Positions 1-7,500 of a stretch of 12,180 bases of DNA are shown here, in pieces. A program made the translations under genes and the position numbers. The notes under the pieces are model-generated. The model worked only from the letters and a program-made list of their open reading frames with translations, had not been told where the DNA came from and searched no databases. Location of the stretch: assembly GCA_024231375.1 (NCBI GenBank), contig JAAEQP010000984.1:1-12180 (forward strand). Direction: 5' to 3'. The DNA comes from a bacterium (GTDB taxonomy: Bacteria; Hydrogenedentota; Hydrogenedentia; Hydrogenedentiales; SLHB01). Every line of letters begins with the position of its first letter. Within the stretch, counting starts at the first letter, position 1.

Positions 1-43
1 AAGAAGGTCACCTCATTGGGCTTGCCTTCATTGCATGGGACTG

Positions 44-77
44 CGCCCATCCCCGCGAGGCTTCGCGGGGATGGGCA
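44..77 (-). terminator. Strong hairpin downstream of the Gfo/Idh remnant
   Basis: A perfect 14-base-pair stem (45-58 pairs with 63-76) closes a 4-base GGCT loop, so it would fold strongly as RNA. On the minus strand it lies about 40 bases past the stop of the Gfo/Idh remnant, where a terminator is expected. No clear U-tract follows on either strand, so it may act as a 3'-end stabiliser or belong to a REP-like dispersed repeat instead. A decayed version of the same sequence sits at the same place after the intact paralogue (2941-2962). Confidence 0.6.
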
Positions 78-113
78 AGGAGCATTCCAGATTCGAAATG
101 GTGACCGGCGTAT

Positions 114-276
114 CTACACGCTTCAGGGCGAACGGTAGTCGCGGGTGAACCATGCCGGATCGCCGCTGCCGCAGGCAAACTCCATCTCCTTGGGCTTCCA
201 CACGTGGTTCCAGTAGGTCCGGTTCCCCCGGGTGACGGCAGATGGCTGTGGCTCCTCGTCATTTGACGCTTCCTGA
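114..276 (-). pseudogene. Remnant of a Gfo/Idh/MocA oxidoreductase gene (3' end only)
   Basis: Read on the minus strand, this stretch encodes a C-terminal tail with the motifs WKPKEM, GSGDPAW and TRDYR. The intact oxidoreductase at 3003-4337 ends with WKPKKM, GSGDPAW and TRDYR. Bases 102-172 match 2992-3062 with only three differences. Similarity falls off further upstream and is not recognisable beyond about 276. The penultimate-region Trp codon (TGG) of the intact gene is TGA here (123-125), which removes the last residues, and the old stop TAG is still present at 114-116. No start codon, Rossmann fold or catalytic region remains. It is best read as what is left of a second, tandem paralogue whose 5' part was lost, or of a partial duplication. 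The upstream boundary is approximate. Confidence 0.72.
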
Positions 277-354
277 GCAATGAATTGGCGTGAGTGCCGT
301 GGGCGGGGGGCTGTCCACGTCGTTGTGCGGTATTCACTACACGGGGGAATCACT

Positions 355-996
355 ATGCGGGCAGTTGTCTTCACATGTATCCTTGTCGCCGGACTGAGTG
401 TTGCGGGCGTGTGCCATGGCCAGGTCGCCGTCGCCGACTGGAACCCGAAATCGGCGGTGCCAATTGACGGGTCCGATCTTGCCACGGTACATCTGGACGG
501 ATCGGGTTCGTATCATCCAGACGCCGGTCGGACCATCGTCGCCTGGACATGGCGGATCGTCAGATCCGTTCAATCGTATGGCGGCGAGCAGTTTGGCTTT
601 GCGGTGGATATGTCCTCCTACGCACCGTACCCTCCTCAGGGCATCACGCTGACGTTCCGGTTGACGGTCACCGACGACCTGTCCTACGAAGACTCTGTGG
701 ACTTTGACGTCACCTTCAACACCTTGAGTTCGAGTCCGCCGGATATCGCGTTTGCTCCAGACGGGGTCTCCATCTACGAAGGCGAGGGGTTCTCCGTCAG
801 CGGCGCGGGGACCACGGACCCGGACGGCGACTGGTTCGCGACTGTGGCATGGGACATCGATGGCGACGATACCGACGACATCACGCGGTATCGGGAGGAT
901 ACGAACACAGATGGCGAGGTCAATGAGTTGGACGACGACCCCTCACTCGGCCTGGCGTTGACCTGGACCGAGATGGGGACCTACACCGGCCTCTAA
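355..996 (+). CDS. PKD-domain secreted protein, N-terminal part of an interrupted gene
   Basis: The start ATG at 355 follows a GGGGGA ribosome-binding site (343-348). The frame is open from 280, but that upstream stretch encodes no plausible protein. The first 22 or so residues are a Sec signal peptide (hydrophobic FTCILVAGLSVAG core, cleavage likely near CHG/Q). Two PKD-like beta-sandwich units follow, at about residues 25-122 and 128-213. The second carries Asp-rich DPDGD, DIDGDD and DTNTDGE stretches that could bind calcium. The frame stops at TAA (994-996) in the middle of the second PKD unit, and the same frame continues directly with the missing strands (VGVHSIRLSVTDGTG) from 1000. This is therefore the first 213 residues of an original protein of about 371. 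The role is likely adhesive or structural at the cell surface; no catalytic motif was seen. Confidence 0.75.
   Translation: MRAVVFTCILVAGLSVAGVCHGQVAVADWNPKSAVPIDGSDLATVHLDGSGSYHPDAGRTIVAWTWRIVRSVQSYGGEQFGFAVDMSSYAPYPPQGITLTFRLTVTDDLSYEDSVDFDVTFNTLSSSPPDIAFAPDGVSIYEGEGFSVSGAGTTDPDGDWFATVAWDIDGDDTDDITRYREDTNTDGEVNELDDDPSLGLALTWTEMGTYTGL
994..996 (+). other. In-frame TAA that splits the PKD/FnIII gene
   Basis: The codons around it read Leu-stop-Asn-Val-Gly-Val-His, without any frame change. Upstream and downstream pieces fit together as one PKD domain, where this position is usually aromatic. A single TAC-to-TAA change would explain it, as would a base-calling error. Other genes in the window use TAA as a normal stop (for example at 7949-7951), so reassignment of the codon is unlikely. 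Confidence 0.8.
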
Positions 997-999
997 AAC

Positions 1000-1470
1000 G
1001 TGGGCGTCCACAGCATCCGGTTGTCGGTAACCGACGGCACGGGTGCAATGGCGTGGGACACGGTCGCGCTGACCGTCGAGCAATTACCGGCGCCGGACGC
1101 GGCCACCGGCCCGTCCCCAGCGGACGCCGCCATTGACGTGAGCGTAGATGCGACCCTTGGTTGGACGGCGGGTTCCGGCGCGACGTCTCACGACGTGTAC
1201 TTCGGTACATCGGACCCGCCGGGCGGTTCCGAGTTACAAGGCAACCAGGGCGGGACCACCTACGACCCGGGCAAACTCCTGCCGGACACGACCTACTACT
1301 GGCGCATTGACGAGGTGAACGCCACGGGCACCACCACCGGCACGGTCTGGAGTTTCACGACCGAAGCCGGCGAACCCGTCGGCGTTCCCGTCGCGGGTGC
1401 GGCCGGTCTGGTGGCCCTTTCGGTGCTTGTCGTCGTTGTCGGCGTGCGGCGGACGCGGAAGCGCTCGTAG
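1000..1470 (+). CDS. C-terminal part of the interrupted PKD protein: FnIII-like domain and C-terminal membrane anchor
   Basis: This piece is in the same frame as 355-996 and begins at a GTG three bases after that stop. No ribosome-binding site of its own is visible, so it could be made only by readthrough or reinitiation, and it would lack a signal peptide. Numbering in the full protein: the last strands of the second PKD unit (217-243); an FnIII-like domain (about 247-336) with GPSPADAAIDVSV, HDVYFGTSDPP, TTYYWRIDEV and VWSFTT, a layout common in PVC-type and Hydrogenedentes surface proteins; then a short linker and a C-terminal tripartite signal. That signal is a VPVAG motif at 344-348, a hydrophobic helix of about 18 residues, and a basic RRTRKRS end. 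It resembles the plan of PEP-CTERM/IPTL-CTERM sorting signals and suggests an envelope-anchored or sorted protein. Confidence 0.7.
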   Translation: MGVHSIRLSVTDGTGAMAWDTVALTVEQLPAPDAATGPSPADAAIDVSVDATLGWTAGSGATSHDVYFGTSDPPGGSELQGNQGGTTYDPGKLLPDTTYYWRIDEVNATGTTTGTVWSFTTEAGEPVGVPVAGAAGLVALSVLVVVVGVRRTRKRS

Positions 1471-1641
1471 GAACATCCCATGGAGCGCGAACCCGGCCTC
1501 CCGCGTCAACGGTTCGCACGACGGCCCCGGTAGGCAACGGCAGATTGCGGAGAGCCTTGGGTATCCCCCGTTTCCCATGGACCCAGGGAAGAACAACTGA
1601 GCAGTGTGCCCCCTGGATGTACGTATTCCTCGATGATTGGG

Positions 1642-2916
1642 CTATTTTCCGATCCGCAAGATGATGAAGTCGGTGGCTGATATGGCGTTTGCAGCGCTAC
1701 AATTCTGATTGATTACGCTCGGCGGAAGGTTCACAAACATGACGGGCAGGCCGTTTGCCGTCAGGAAATCTTTCGTATCCATGAGCTGGAAATGCAAGTG
1801 CGGTTGAGTCGAATGTCCTGTGTTCCCCACGGCGGCGATCACGTCGCCTTGCGCCACGCGGTCACCCGGTTTCACGCGGAGGGCGCCTTCGCTGAGGTGG
1901 GCATAGAAACTGAACTCGCCGTTTTCATGGTCGATGACGATGTAGTTCCCGGCGACGCAACTGGTGAACCCGATCGTGGGCTCGAGCTGCGCCGTCAACT
2001 CTTCGAATCGTTCCTCGGAATAGGCAGTCGGATCGCTCATGAGGGATTCGGGAAACTCATCCGCAATCTCGACGACTACGCCGTTGCCGACAGCCATTAC
2101 TTCGCGGCGGAAGATCGGATAGCCGGAGAGCTTTGGCGAAGCAGGTTTGCCGATTCCGGGGGGCTTCCCATCTTCAATAGGGCTGGCTTCCATGATGTCG
2201 ATGGCGAATTCCTGAGACAGACATGCCCGGTGCTGAACAATATTCATCGGAAGATTCACGATGCAAAGATCCCCCCTCAGCGGGAAGATGTAGTCTCCCT
2301 TTGATTGGTAGGGGGTGAGTGCGACGGGGCACAGGATCTCCCTCGTGTCATCCTCCTGCTTGATGGAGACCTTCACGTGGAGTTCATCCAGGCGAGACAG
2401 GCCGGTATAGGAGAAGTAGACGCCGCTTGAGAGGAGTATAACCGCGCTCTCCCCTGGACCGACCGCCTCGCTTCCGCTGAGTTTCGTGTTCGCGAACACC
2501 ATGACGCCGAAGGCCGTCGCCATTCGGGAATCCAGGACCTCGTCGAGAACCCCGTTTCCAAGCTTCTTCTTGAACTGCTCGTCAACTTGCTTCACAAAGC
2601 CAGGAACGTCGGCGGCAATACGGTTTGTAGCCACTTTCCGCCCTTTCGCCATTCCTGTAATCTCAACGCCGCTGACGGCAACGACCTCCGAGCCGCGGTT
2701 GATTAGCAGCAGGTCCGGGAGTTTGACGTTGCTCGTCCAGAATTGACCGCACTGTGAGTAGAGCGGGATTACCTTCTTGTTTTTCGTTAGGCATTGGAGG
2801 GATACCGTATCCTCTTGCCCAGACATAGCGGATACAGCAACGAGCGCATAGACGATGGAACACTGGAGCATAGCCAAGCCTCCAAGAATGAATGCCCGAC
2901 TGTCCACAAACATCAT
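1642..2916 (-). CDS. M23-family (LytM-like) zinc metallopeptidase, secreted or membrane-anchored
   Basis: The C-terminal half has M23/lysostaphin features: YAH (His340), a GDRVAQGDVIAAVGNTG turn and PHLHF (His373, His375). The N-terminal metal site appears as His229 with Asp240 in QHRACLSQEFAID, spaced wider than the classical HxxxD but as seen in some M23 subgroups. Such enzymes cut peptide crosslinks in peptidoglycan or extracellular proteins. Residues 8-30 are a hydrophobic signal or anchor segment. Residues about 40-210 form a beta-rich N-terminal region with no recognised family, which may position the active site. About 80 residues lie between Asp240 and the core motif, longer than in minimal LytM domains. 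Adjacent ATG codons at 2916 and 2913 are both possible starts, with GGGGGGAG upstream at a rather long distance. The gene lies downstream of the oxidoreductase on the same strand, past a hairpin, and converges on the PKD gene. Confidence 0.82.
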   Translation of the reverse strand: MMFVDSRAFILGGLAMLQCSIVYALVAVSAMSGQEDTVSLQCLTKNKKVIPLYSQCGQFWTSNVKLPDLLLINRGSEVVAVSGVEITGMAKGRKVATNRIAADVPGFVKQVDEQFKKKLGNGVLDEVLDSRMATAFGVMVFANTKLSGSEAVGPGESAVILLSSGVYFSYTGLSRLDELHVKVSIKQEDDTREILCPVALTPYQSKGDYIFPLRGDLCIVNLPMNIVQHRACLSQEFAIDIMEASPIEDGKPPGIGKPASPKLSGYPIFRREVMAVGNGVVVEIADEFPESLMSDPTAYSEERFEELTAQLEPTIGFTSCVAGNYIVIDHENGEFSFYAHLSEGALRVKPGDRVAQGDVIAAVGNTGHSTQPHLHFQLMDTKDFLTANGLPVMFVNLPPSVINQNCSAANAISATDFIILRIGK

Positions 2917-2940
2917 ATACCATAAGACTCCCCCCGCTCA

Positions 2941-2962
2941 TCCCCGCGAAACTTCGCGGCGA
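2941..2962 (-). terminator. Hairpin after the intact Gfo/Idh/MocA gene
   Basis: A 7-base-pair stem (2944-2950 with 2953-2959) around a 2-base AC spacer is extended by two more pairs beyond a C-C mismatch. It lies about 40 bases past the oxidoreductase stop on the minus strand and clearly derives from the same sequence as the perfect hairpin at 44-77. It is weaker than that copy and has no U-tract. It may reduce readthrough into the metallopeptidase gene, whose start is 25 bases further on. Confidence 0.45.
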
Positions 2963-3002
2963 CGGGCGGGGGGGGGGACTCGGTACTTGCTGACCGGCGT
3001 AT

Positions 3003-4337
3003 CTACACGCTCCAGGGCAAACGGTAGTCGCGGGTGAGCCATGCCGGATCGCCGCTGCCGCGGGCGAACGTCATCTTCTTGGGTTTCCAGTCGATGGACG
3101 CGTGGTTGTAGTAGGCCTGATTCATCAGGTGGCAACAGATGGCGGTGCGGCCACCGACGATCTCGCTGGTGATAGGCTTCTTGCGCGATTTGACGCAGTT
3201 CACGAAGTCCTGGAGGTGGTTCCGGCTGTTGTAGAGTTTGACTTTGGCGTCGGCCAAGTGCTCTTTCTCGACTTTGGCGAGGCACGACGACAGGGATCCG
3301 CCATCTTCGCGCTTGGTCCAACCGGCGACTTTCTCGCCGTCGAGATAGAACTCGAACCGGCCGCGGTTCACGCGGACTTCGCCGCCTTCGCCGAAGAAGT
3401 GGGCGCCGAATCCCTCCTTGTGGATGACGCGGATGCCGCCCTTGTAGTCGAGGACGGCGCCGGACGTGGCGGCCGGATCTTCAGGCGGCGTGACCTTGAT
3501 CGGACCGCTGTCGTCCATGCCGAGACCCCATTGCGCGATGTCGAGGTGATGGGCGCCCCAGTCGCACACCATGCCGCCGCCATACTCCTTGTACGAGCGC
3601 CAGTTGGGGAAGTGATCGTGGAGGCCGCGGGGACTCAACACGGAGTTGTACGGACGCATGGGCCCGGGACCGACCCACAGGTTCCAATCCAGTCCGGGTT
3701 CCATGTCCTCTTCGGGCAGGTCGCACGGAATTCCGGGAGGGCCAAAACTGCATTCCACGCGGTCGATGGCGCCGATGGCGCCGTTCCGCACCAACTCGCA
3801 CGCCACGCGGAACTCTTTCATGGACCGCTGCATCGAGCCGGTCTGCAACACCTGGCCCGTCTTCTTCACCTCTTTGATGATGGCCACGGATTCGTGGATG
3901 TTGTGGGTCAACGGCTTCTCGCAATACACATCCATGCCCGCGCGCAACGCGGCGAGCACCGGGATGGTGTGCCAATGGTCGGGCGTGGCGATGCAGACCG
4001 CGTTGATCTCGTCCCGCGCGATGAGATCCCGGAAATCGTTGTAGGCGGCGCAGTCGGGGGAGCCGAGTTCGGGTTTGTCCGTGTAGAAGGCGTTGACCTT
4101 CTTCTGCGCGTCTTCCCGGCGCGTCGTGTCGACATCGCAGACGGCAACTACGCGGCATTCCTTGTAGTGCAGGAACGCGTTGAGAAGTCCCTTGCTCTGT
4201 TTGCCCATCCCGATGAATCCCATGCCGATGCGTTCGCTTGGCTTGGTTTCCGCGCCCCAGACGTTGGACGGGAGGATGAACGGAGCGGCCGAAAGGGCCG
4301 TTGCCTTCTTGAGAAACGATCGTCGACTGGTTTTCAT
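3003..4337 (-). CDS. Gfo/Idh/MocA-family NAD(P)-dependent oxidoreductase with Tat signal
   Basis: The protein has 444 residues, typical for the exported subgroup common in Planctomycetes-like bacteria. The start at 4337 is set by GAAGGAAG (4346-4353) eight bases upstream and by the signal peptide beginning there. Residues 3-11 (TSRRSFLKK) are a twin-arginine motif followed by a hydrophobic stretch, so the protein should be exported folded with its cofactor to the periplasm. The Rossmann fold starts at IGMGFIGMGKQ (37-47). ATPDHWH (117-123) and the EKP motif (140-142), which contacts the nicotinamide, are intact. GAHHLD (261-266) carries the conserved His region of the C-terminal domain. Members oxidise or reduce sugars, cyclitols and related polyols; the substrate cannot be read from sequence. 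The gene is divergent from the LplT-PlsC-acyl-ACP synthetase fusion. Confidence 0.93.
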   Translation of the reverse strand: MKTSRRSFLKKATALSAAPFILPSNVWGAETKPSERIGMGFIGMGKQSKGLLNAFLHYKECRVVAVCDVDTTRREDAQKKVNAFYTDKPELGSPDCAAYNDFRDLIARDEINAVCIATPDHWHTIPVLAALRAGMDVYCEKPLTHNIHESVAIIKEVKKTGQVLQTGSMQRSMKEFRVACELVRNGAIGAIDRVECSFGPPGIPCDLPEEDMEPGLDWNLWVGPGPMRPYNSVLSPRGLHDHFPNWRSYKEYGGGMVCDWGAHHLDIAQWGLGMDDSGPIKVTPPEDPAATSGAVLDYKGGIRVIHKEGFGAHFFGEGGEVRVNRGRFEFYLDGEKVAGWTKREDGGSLSSCLAKVEKEHLADAKVKLYNSRNHLQDFVNCVKSRKKPITSEIVGGRTAICCHLMNQAYYNHASIDWKPKKMTFARGSGDPAWLTRDYRLPWSV

Positions 4338-4361
4338 GGCAAAGTCTTCCTTCGGGTTACG

Positions 4362-4428
4362 GGGCCGGTTTCGATTCGCACAGTATCCTACGAAGCAGGG
4401 GGCGATCACAAGTGGCCGAAACCGGTCC
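4362..4428. repeat. Inverted repeat in the divergent intergenic region
   Basis: The left arm 4362-4373 and right arm 4417-4428 are complementary at 11 of 12 positions, including a perfect 9-base core (CCGGTTTCG with CGAAACCGG). The centres are about 55 bases apart. The arms flank the candidate minus-strand promoter, which suggests two half-sites for a dimeric or looping regulator, although an RNA stem in the 5' leader is also possible. No regulator gene is present in the window. Confidence 0.5.
4382..4411 (-). promoter_or_regulatory. Candidate sigma70-type promoter for the oxidoreductase gene
   Basis: On the minus strand a TTGTGA -35-like box (4406-4411) and a GATACT -10-like box (4382-4387) are separated by 18 bases and lie about 45-70 bases upstream of the ATG at 4337. 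Each box matches four of six consensus bases, so the assignment is tentative. Its position between the arms of the inverted repeat adds some weight. Confidence 0.33.
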
Positions 4429-4520
4429 TGATGCCCCGGCCTGACCGCCATGACTACCCCTCAACCGCCTTCCATGCCACCCGCGCCATGTGTTAGCGTG
4501 CGGGACAAGAAGCGGCACGC

Positions 4521-4528
4521 GGAGGAGG
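4521..4528 (+). promoter_or_regulatory. Ribosome-binding site fixing the start of the LplT-PlsC-acyl-ACP synthetase fusion
   Basis: GGAGGAGG lies six bases before the ATG at 4535, an almost ideal spacing. It argues against the upstream in-frame GTG at 4490, which has no such site. Confidence 0.75.
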
Positions 4529-4534
4529 TCTTGC

Positions 4535-7500
4535 ATGAGCCATGCCATCGCCCAGGACGAGAAGACCGGGGGACATCCCAGCGAACGCGGGTTCTGGGCC
4601 CTCATCGCGACCCAGTTTCAGGGGGCCTTCAATGATAATGTCCTGAAGGTCATCGTCGTCTTTCTCATTCCGGTCCTGGTAAATGACAAGGACTATCCCG
4701 CGACCTTCCTCGCATCTCTCTTGTTCAGTGTTCCGTTCCTGCTCTTTCCGTCGTATGCAGGCTATCTAGCGGATCGCTTCAGCAAGCAGCGGGTAACGCT
4801 CTACACCAAATATTGGGAAGTGCTGGTGATGGCCATGGGGTTCGTGGCGTTCCTGCTCGAGAGCCCCACACTCATCTGGATCACCCTGTTTCTCATGGCC
4901 ATGCAGAGTGCCTTCTTCAGTCCCGCGAAGTACGGCATTCTGCCGGAAATCCTGCGAGACGAACGCCTGTCCTGGGGTAACGGCATCCTGCAATTGGGGA
5001 CCATGGTCGCCATCGTGTTTGGGACAGCCGTGGGCACGCCCATCATCGCGGCCTTCGAGGGCCGCATTCAGCTCGCGAGCCTTGTGCTGATTTCCCTCTC
5101 TCTTCTCGGGCTGTTGTCGGCCCATTTCATCACCAAACCGGCCCCGGCCGCGCCCGACCGGCGCCTGCCCTGGAATCCCTGGGCCGGCATGGGGCGCAGC
5201 TTCCGTTGCTTCTGGGCTGACCGGTGGCTGTTCCTGACCATGCTCGGTATCGCGTATTTCTGGTTCGCGGGCGCCTTCGCCACGCAGAACATCATCGAGC
5301 TGGCCAAGGCCACGGTGTCGTCAACTGCCATGCAAGGGCAGTTGCTCACGGCGTTGAGTCTCGGCATCGGGCTGGGCAGCGTTGCCTCGGGCTTTCTGTC
5401 GCGCGGGAAGACCGAAGTGGGCTTCATCCCTCTCGGCGGCATGGGCATGACGGCCTTCGGCGCCGCGCTCGGGATTGGCGGGTGGGGTTTCTGGGGAAAC
5501 ATGGGACTTCTCTTTGGGTTGGGCTGTTCCGGCGGCTTCTTCATCGTCCCGTTGAGCGCCACCCTTCAACAACGCAGCCCGGACACCACGCGCGGCGACA
5601 TGATCGCTACGTCCAACTTCGTCAACTTCGCAGCCATGACCCTCGCGGCAGGCGTGTTCTACGTGCTCTTCAATCTTCTCAAGTGGTCCCCCACGACCAT
5701 ATTCCTGGTCAGTGCCGGTCTCTCGCTCATCGCGAGCATCATCATCTGCGCCGTCCTACCCGTGTTCCTGTTGCGCCTCATCCTCTGGTGTTTCGCCAGC
5801 ACCTTCTACCGCATCCAGTTGATTGGTCGCGACAATATCCCGGAGAAGGGCGGCGCCCTGTTCGTGGCCAACCATACGTCCTATGTGGATGCGCTCATGA
5901 TTCTCGCGTCCACGGGCCGGCATGTGCGCTTCATCATGTACAAGGGAATCTACGACCACCCCTTCGTCCGTCCCCTCGCGAAGCTGATGGGCGCCATCCC
6001 CATCGCGGCGTCGCAGGGCCCTCGCGAGATGGTGAATTCCCTGCGCGTGGCCACGGCCGCGCTCGAAGCGGGGGAGGTGGTGTGCATTTTTGCCGAGGGG
6101 CAGATTACGCGCACGGGCCAGCTGCTGCCGTTCCGCAAGGGATTCGAGCGAATCGTCAAGGGTGTCGACGCGCCCATCATCCCTGTGCATCTCGGCAACT
6201 TGTGGGGCAGTATCTTCAGCTTCTCCGACGGACGCTTCATCTGGAAGGTCCCCATGAAGATTCCCTACCCCGTGACCGTGAGCTACGGCGCGCCCTTGGC
6301 CCCTGACAGCTCCGCCACCGTGGTTCGGAGGGCTATCGAGGAATTGGGTACGGAAGCCTTTGCGCAGAAACGCTACGCCCTGCTTCACCGTACCTTTGCA
6401 CACCAGGCGCGGTGTCATCCCTTCAGACGGTCCATCGCCGACGGCCGCACGCCGAAGATGAGCTATCTCAAAACGCTGACCGCAAGCCTCGTGCTCGCGC
6501 GCCACCTCAAGCCGACGTTGGCCGGGGAGAAGATGGTGGGCGTACTGTTGCCGCCGTCGGTGGGAGGCACTCTGGTCAACATCGCCCTTCAATGGCTTGG
6601 GAAGGTCCCCGTCAACCTGAATTACACCGTGTCCGCCGAATCCCGCGATTCGGCCTGCCGCCAATGCGACATCGAACACGTGATCACGTCCAAAGAGTTC
6701 TTGGATAAGGCAAAACTTGAATCGCCCGACGGCGCGATCATCATGGAACGCGAGCGCAAGGCCATCACGGGGTGGAACCGGTTCGTGGGCTTGGTGTGGG
6801 CCGTCTGCCTGCCGAGCATACTCATCGAGCGCTTGCTCGGCGCACCTCGGGGACGCTCGCAGAACGATCTCGCGGCCGTCATGTTCTCCAGCGGGAGCGA
6901 GGGAGAGCCGAAGGGCGTGATGCTCACCCACAGCAACCTGGCGAGCGACATTGAATCCACGATGCAGATCATTCCCCACGAAAAAAGCGACTGCATCATG
7001 GGCATGTTGCCGTTCTTCCATGCCATGGGATTCATGGGGACCATCTGGTTGCCGCTGATGTATGGCATCCGCGCGGTCTACCATCCCAATCCCCTGGAGC
7101 CACGCCAGATCGGCGGCCTCATCTACCTGCACAAGGCCACCTTCTTCGTGGCCACCTCCACCTTGTTGCAGGGATTCATCCGCCGGTGCGAACCCGAACA
7201 CATGAGCAGCCTCAAGTGCATCATCTGTGGGGCGGAGAAACTGTCCGACCGCGTGCGTGAGGCCTGCAAGGAGAAGTTCGACATCGAGCCTGTTGAAGGA
7301 TACGGCACCACTGAATGCGGGCCTCTGGTGGCCCTCAATGTGCCGAATTTCCGTGTGCCGGGGTTCTTCCAACGGGGCACGAAAGTCGGCACTGTCGGCC
7401 ATCCCCTACCGGGCGTGAGTGTTCGAATCGTACACCCCGAAAGCGGCGATCCCTCTGGCGCGAACGAATCGGGCATGATTTACGTCCAAGGGCCGAACGT

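Noticed and set aside
1555..1588. Weak inverted repeat between the convergent PKD and M23 genes as a bidirectional terminator
   Set aside because: The stem has eight pairs including a wobble, the loop is 18 bases and no T-tract lies on either side, so it may be chance. Nothing else was seen in 1471-1641.
1792..2304. Plus-strand open frame (170 codons) within the M23 peptidase gene
   Set aside because: It is antisense to the conserved YAH and HLH regions of the peptidase, with no start signal.
250..2990. Possible insertion sequence or transposon between the two oxidoreductase gene ends
   Set aside because: No transposase, terminal inverted repeats or target-site duplication is visible; the bracketing similarity is explained by paralogous gene ends in direct orientation.
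3102..4496. Long plus-strand open frame (464 codons) opposite the oxidoreductase gene
   Set aside because: It is antisense to a clearly coding gene; its translation is rich in Ala, Val, Asp, Arg and His as expected of a GC-rich mirror frame, and it has no domain motif or ribosome-binding site.
5756..7402. Long minus-strand open frame (548 codons) opposite the acyltransferase/ligase fusion
   Set aside because: The plus strand carries intact PlsC and AMP-ligase motifs across the same bases; the reverse frame is compositionally biased and has no recognisable family.
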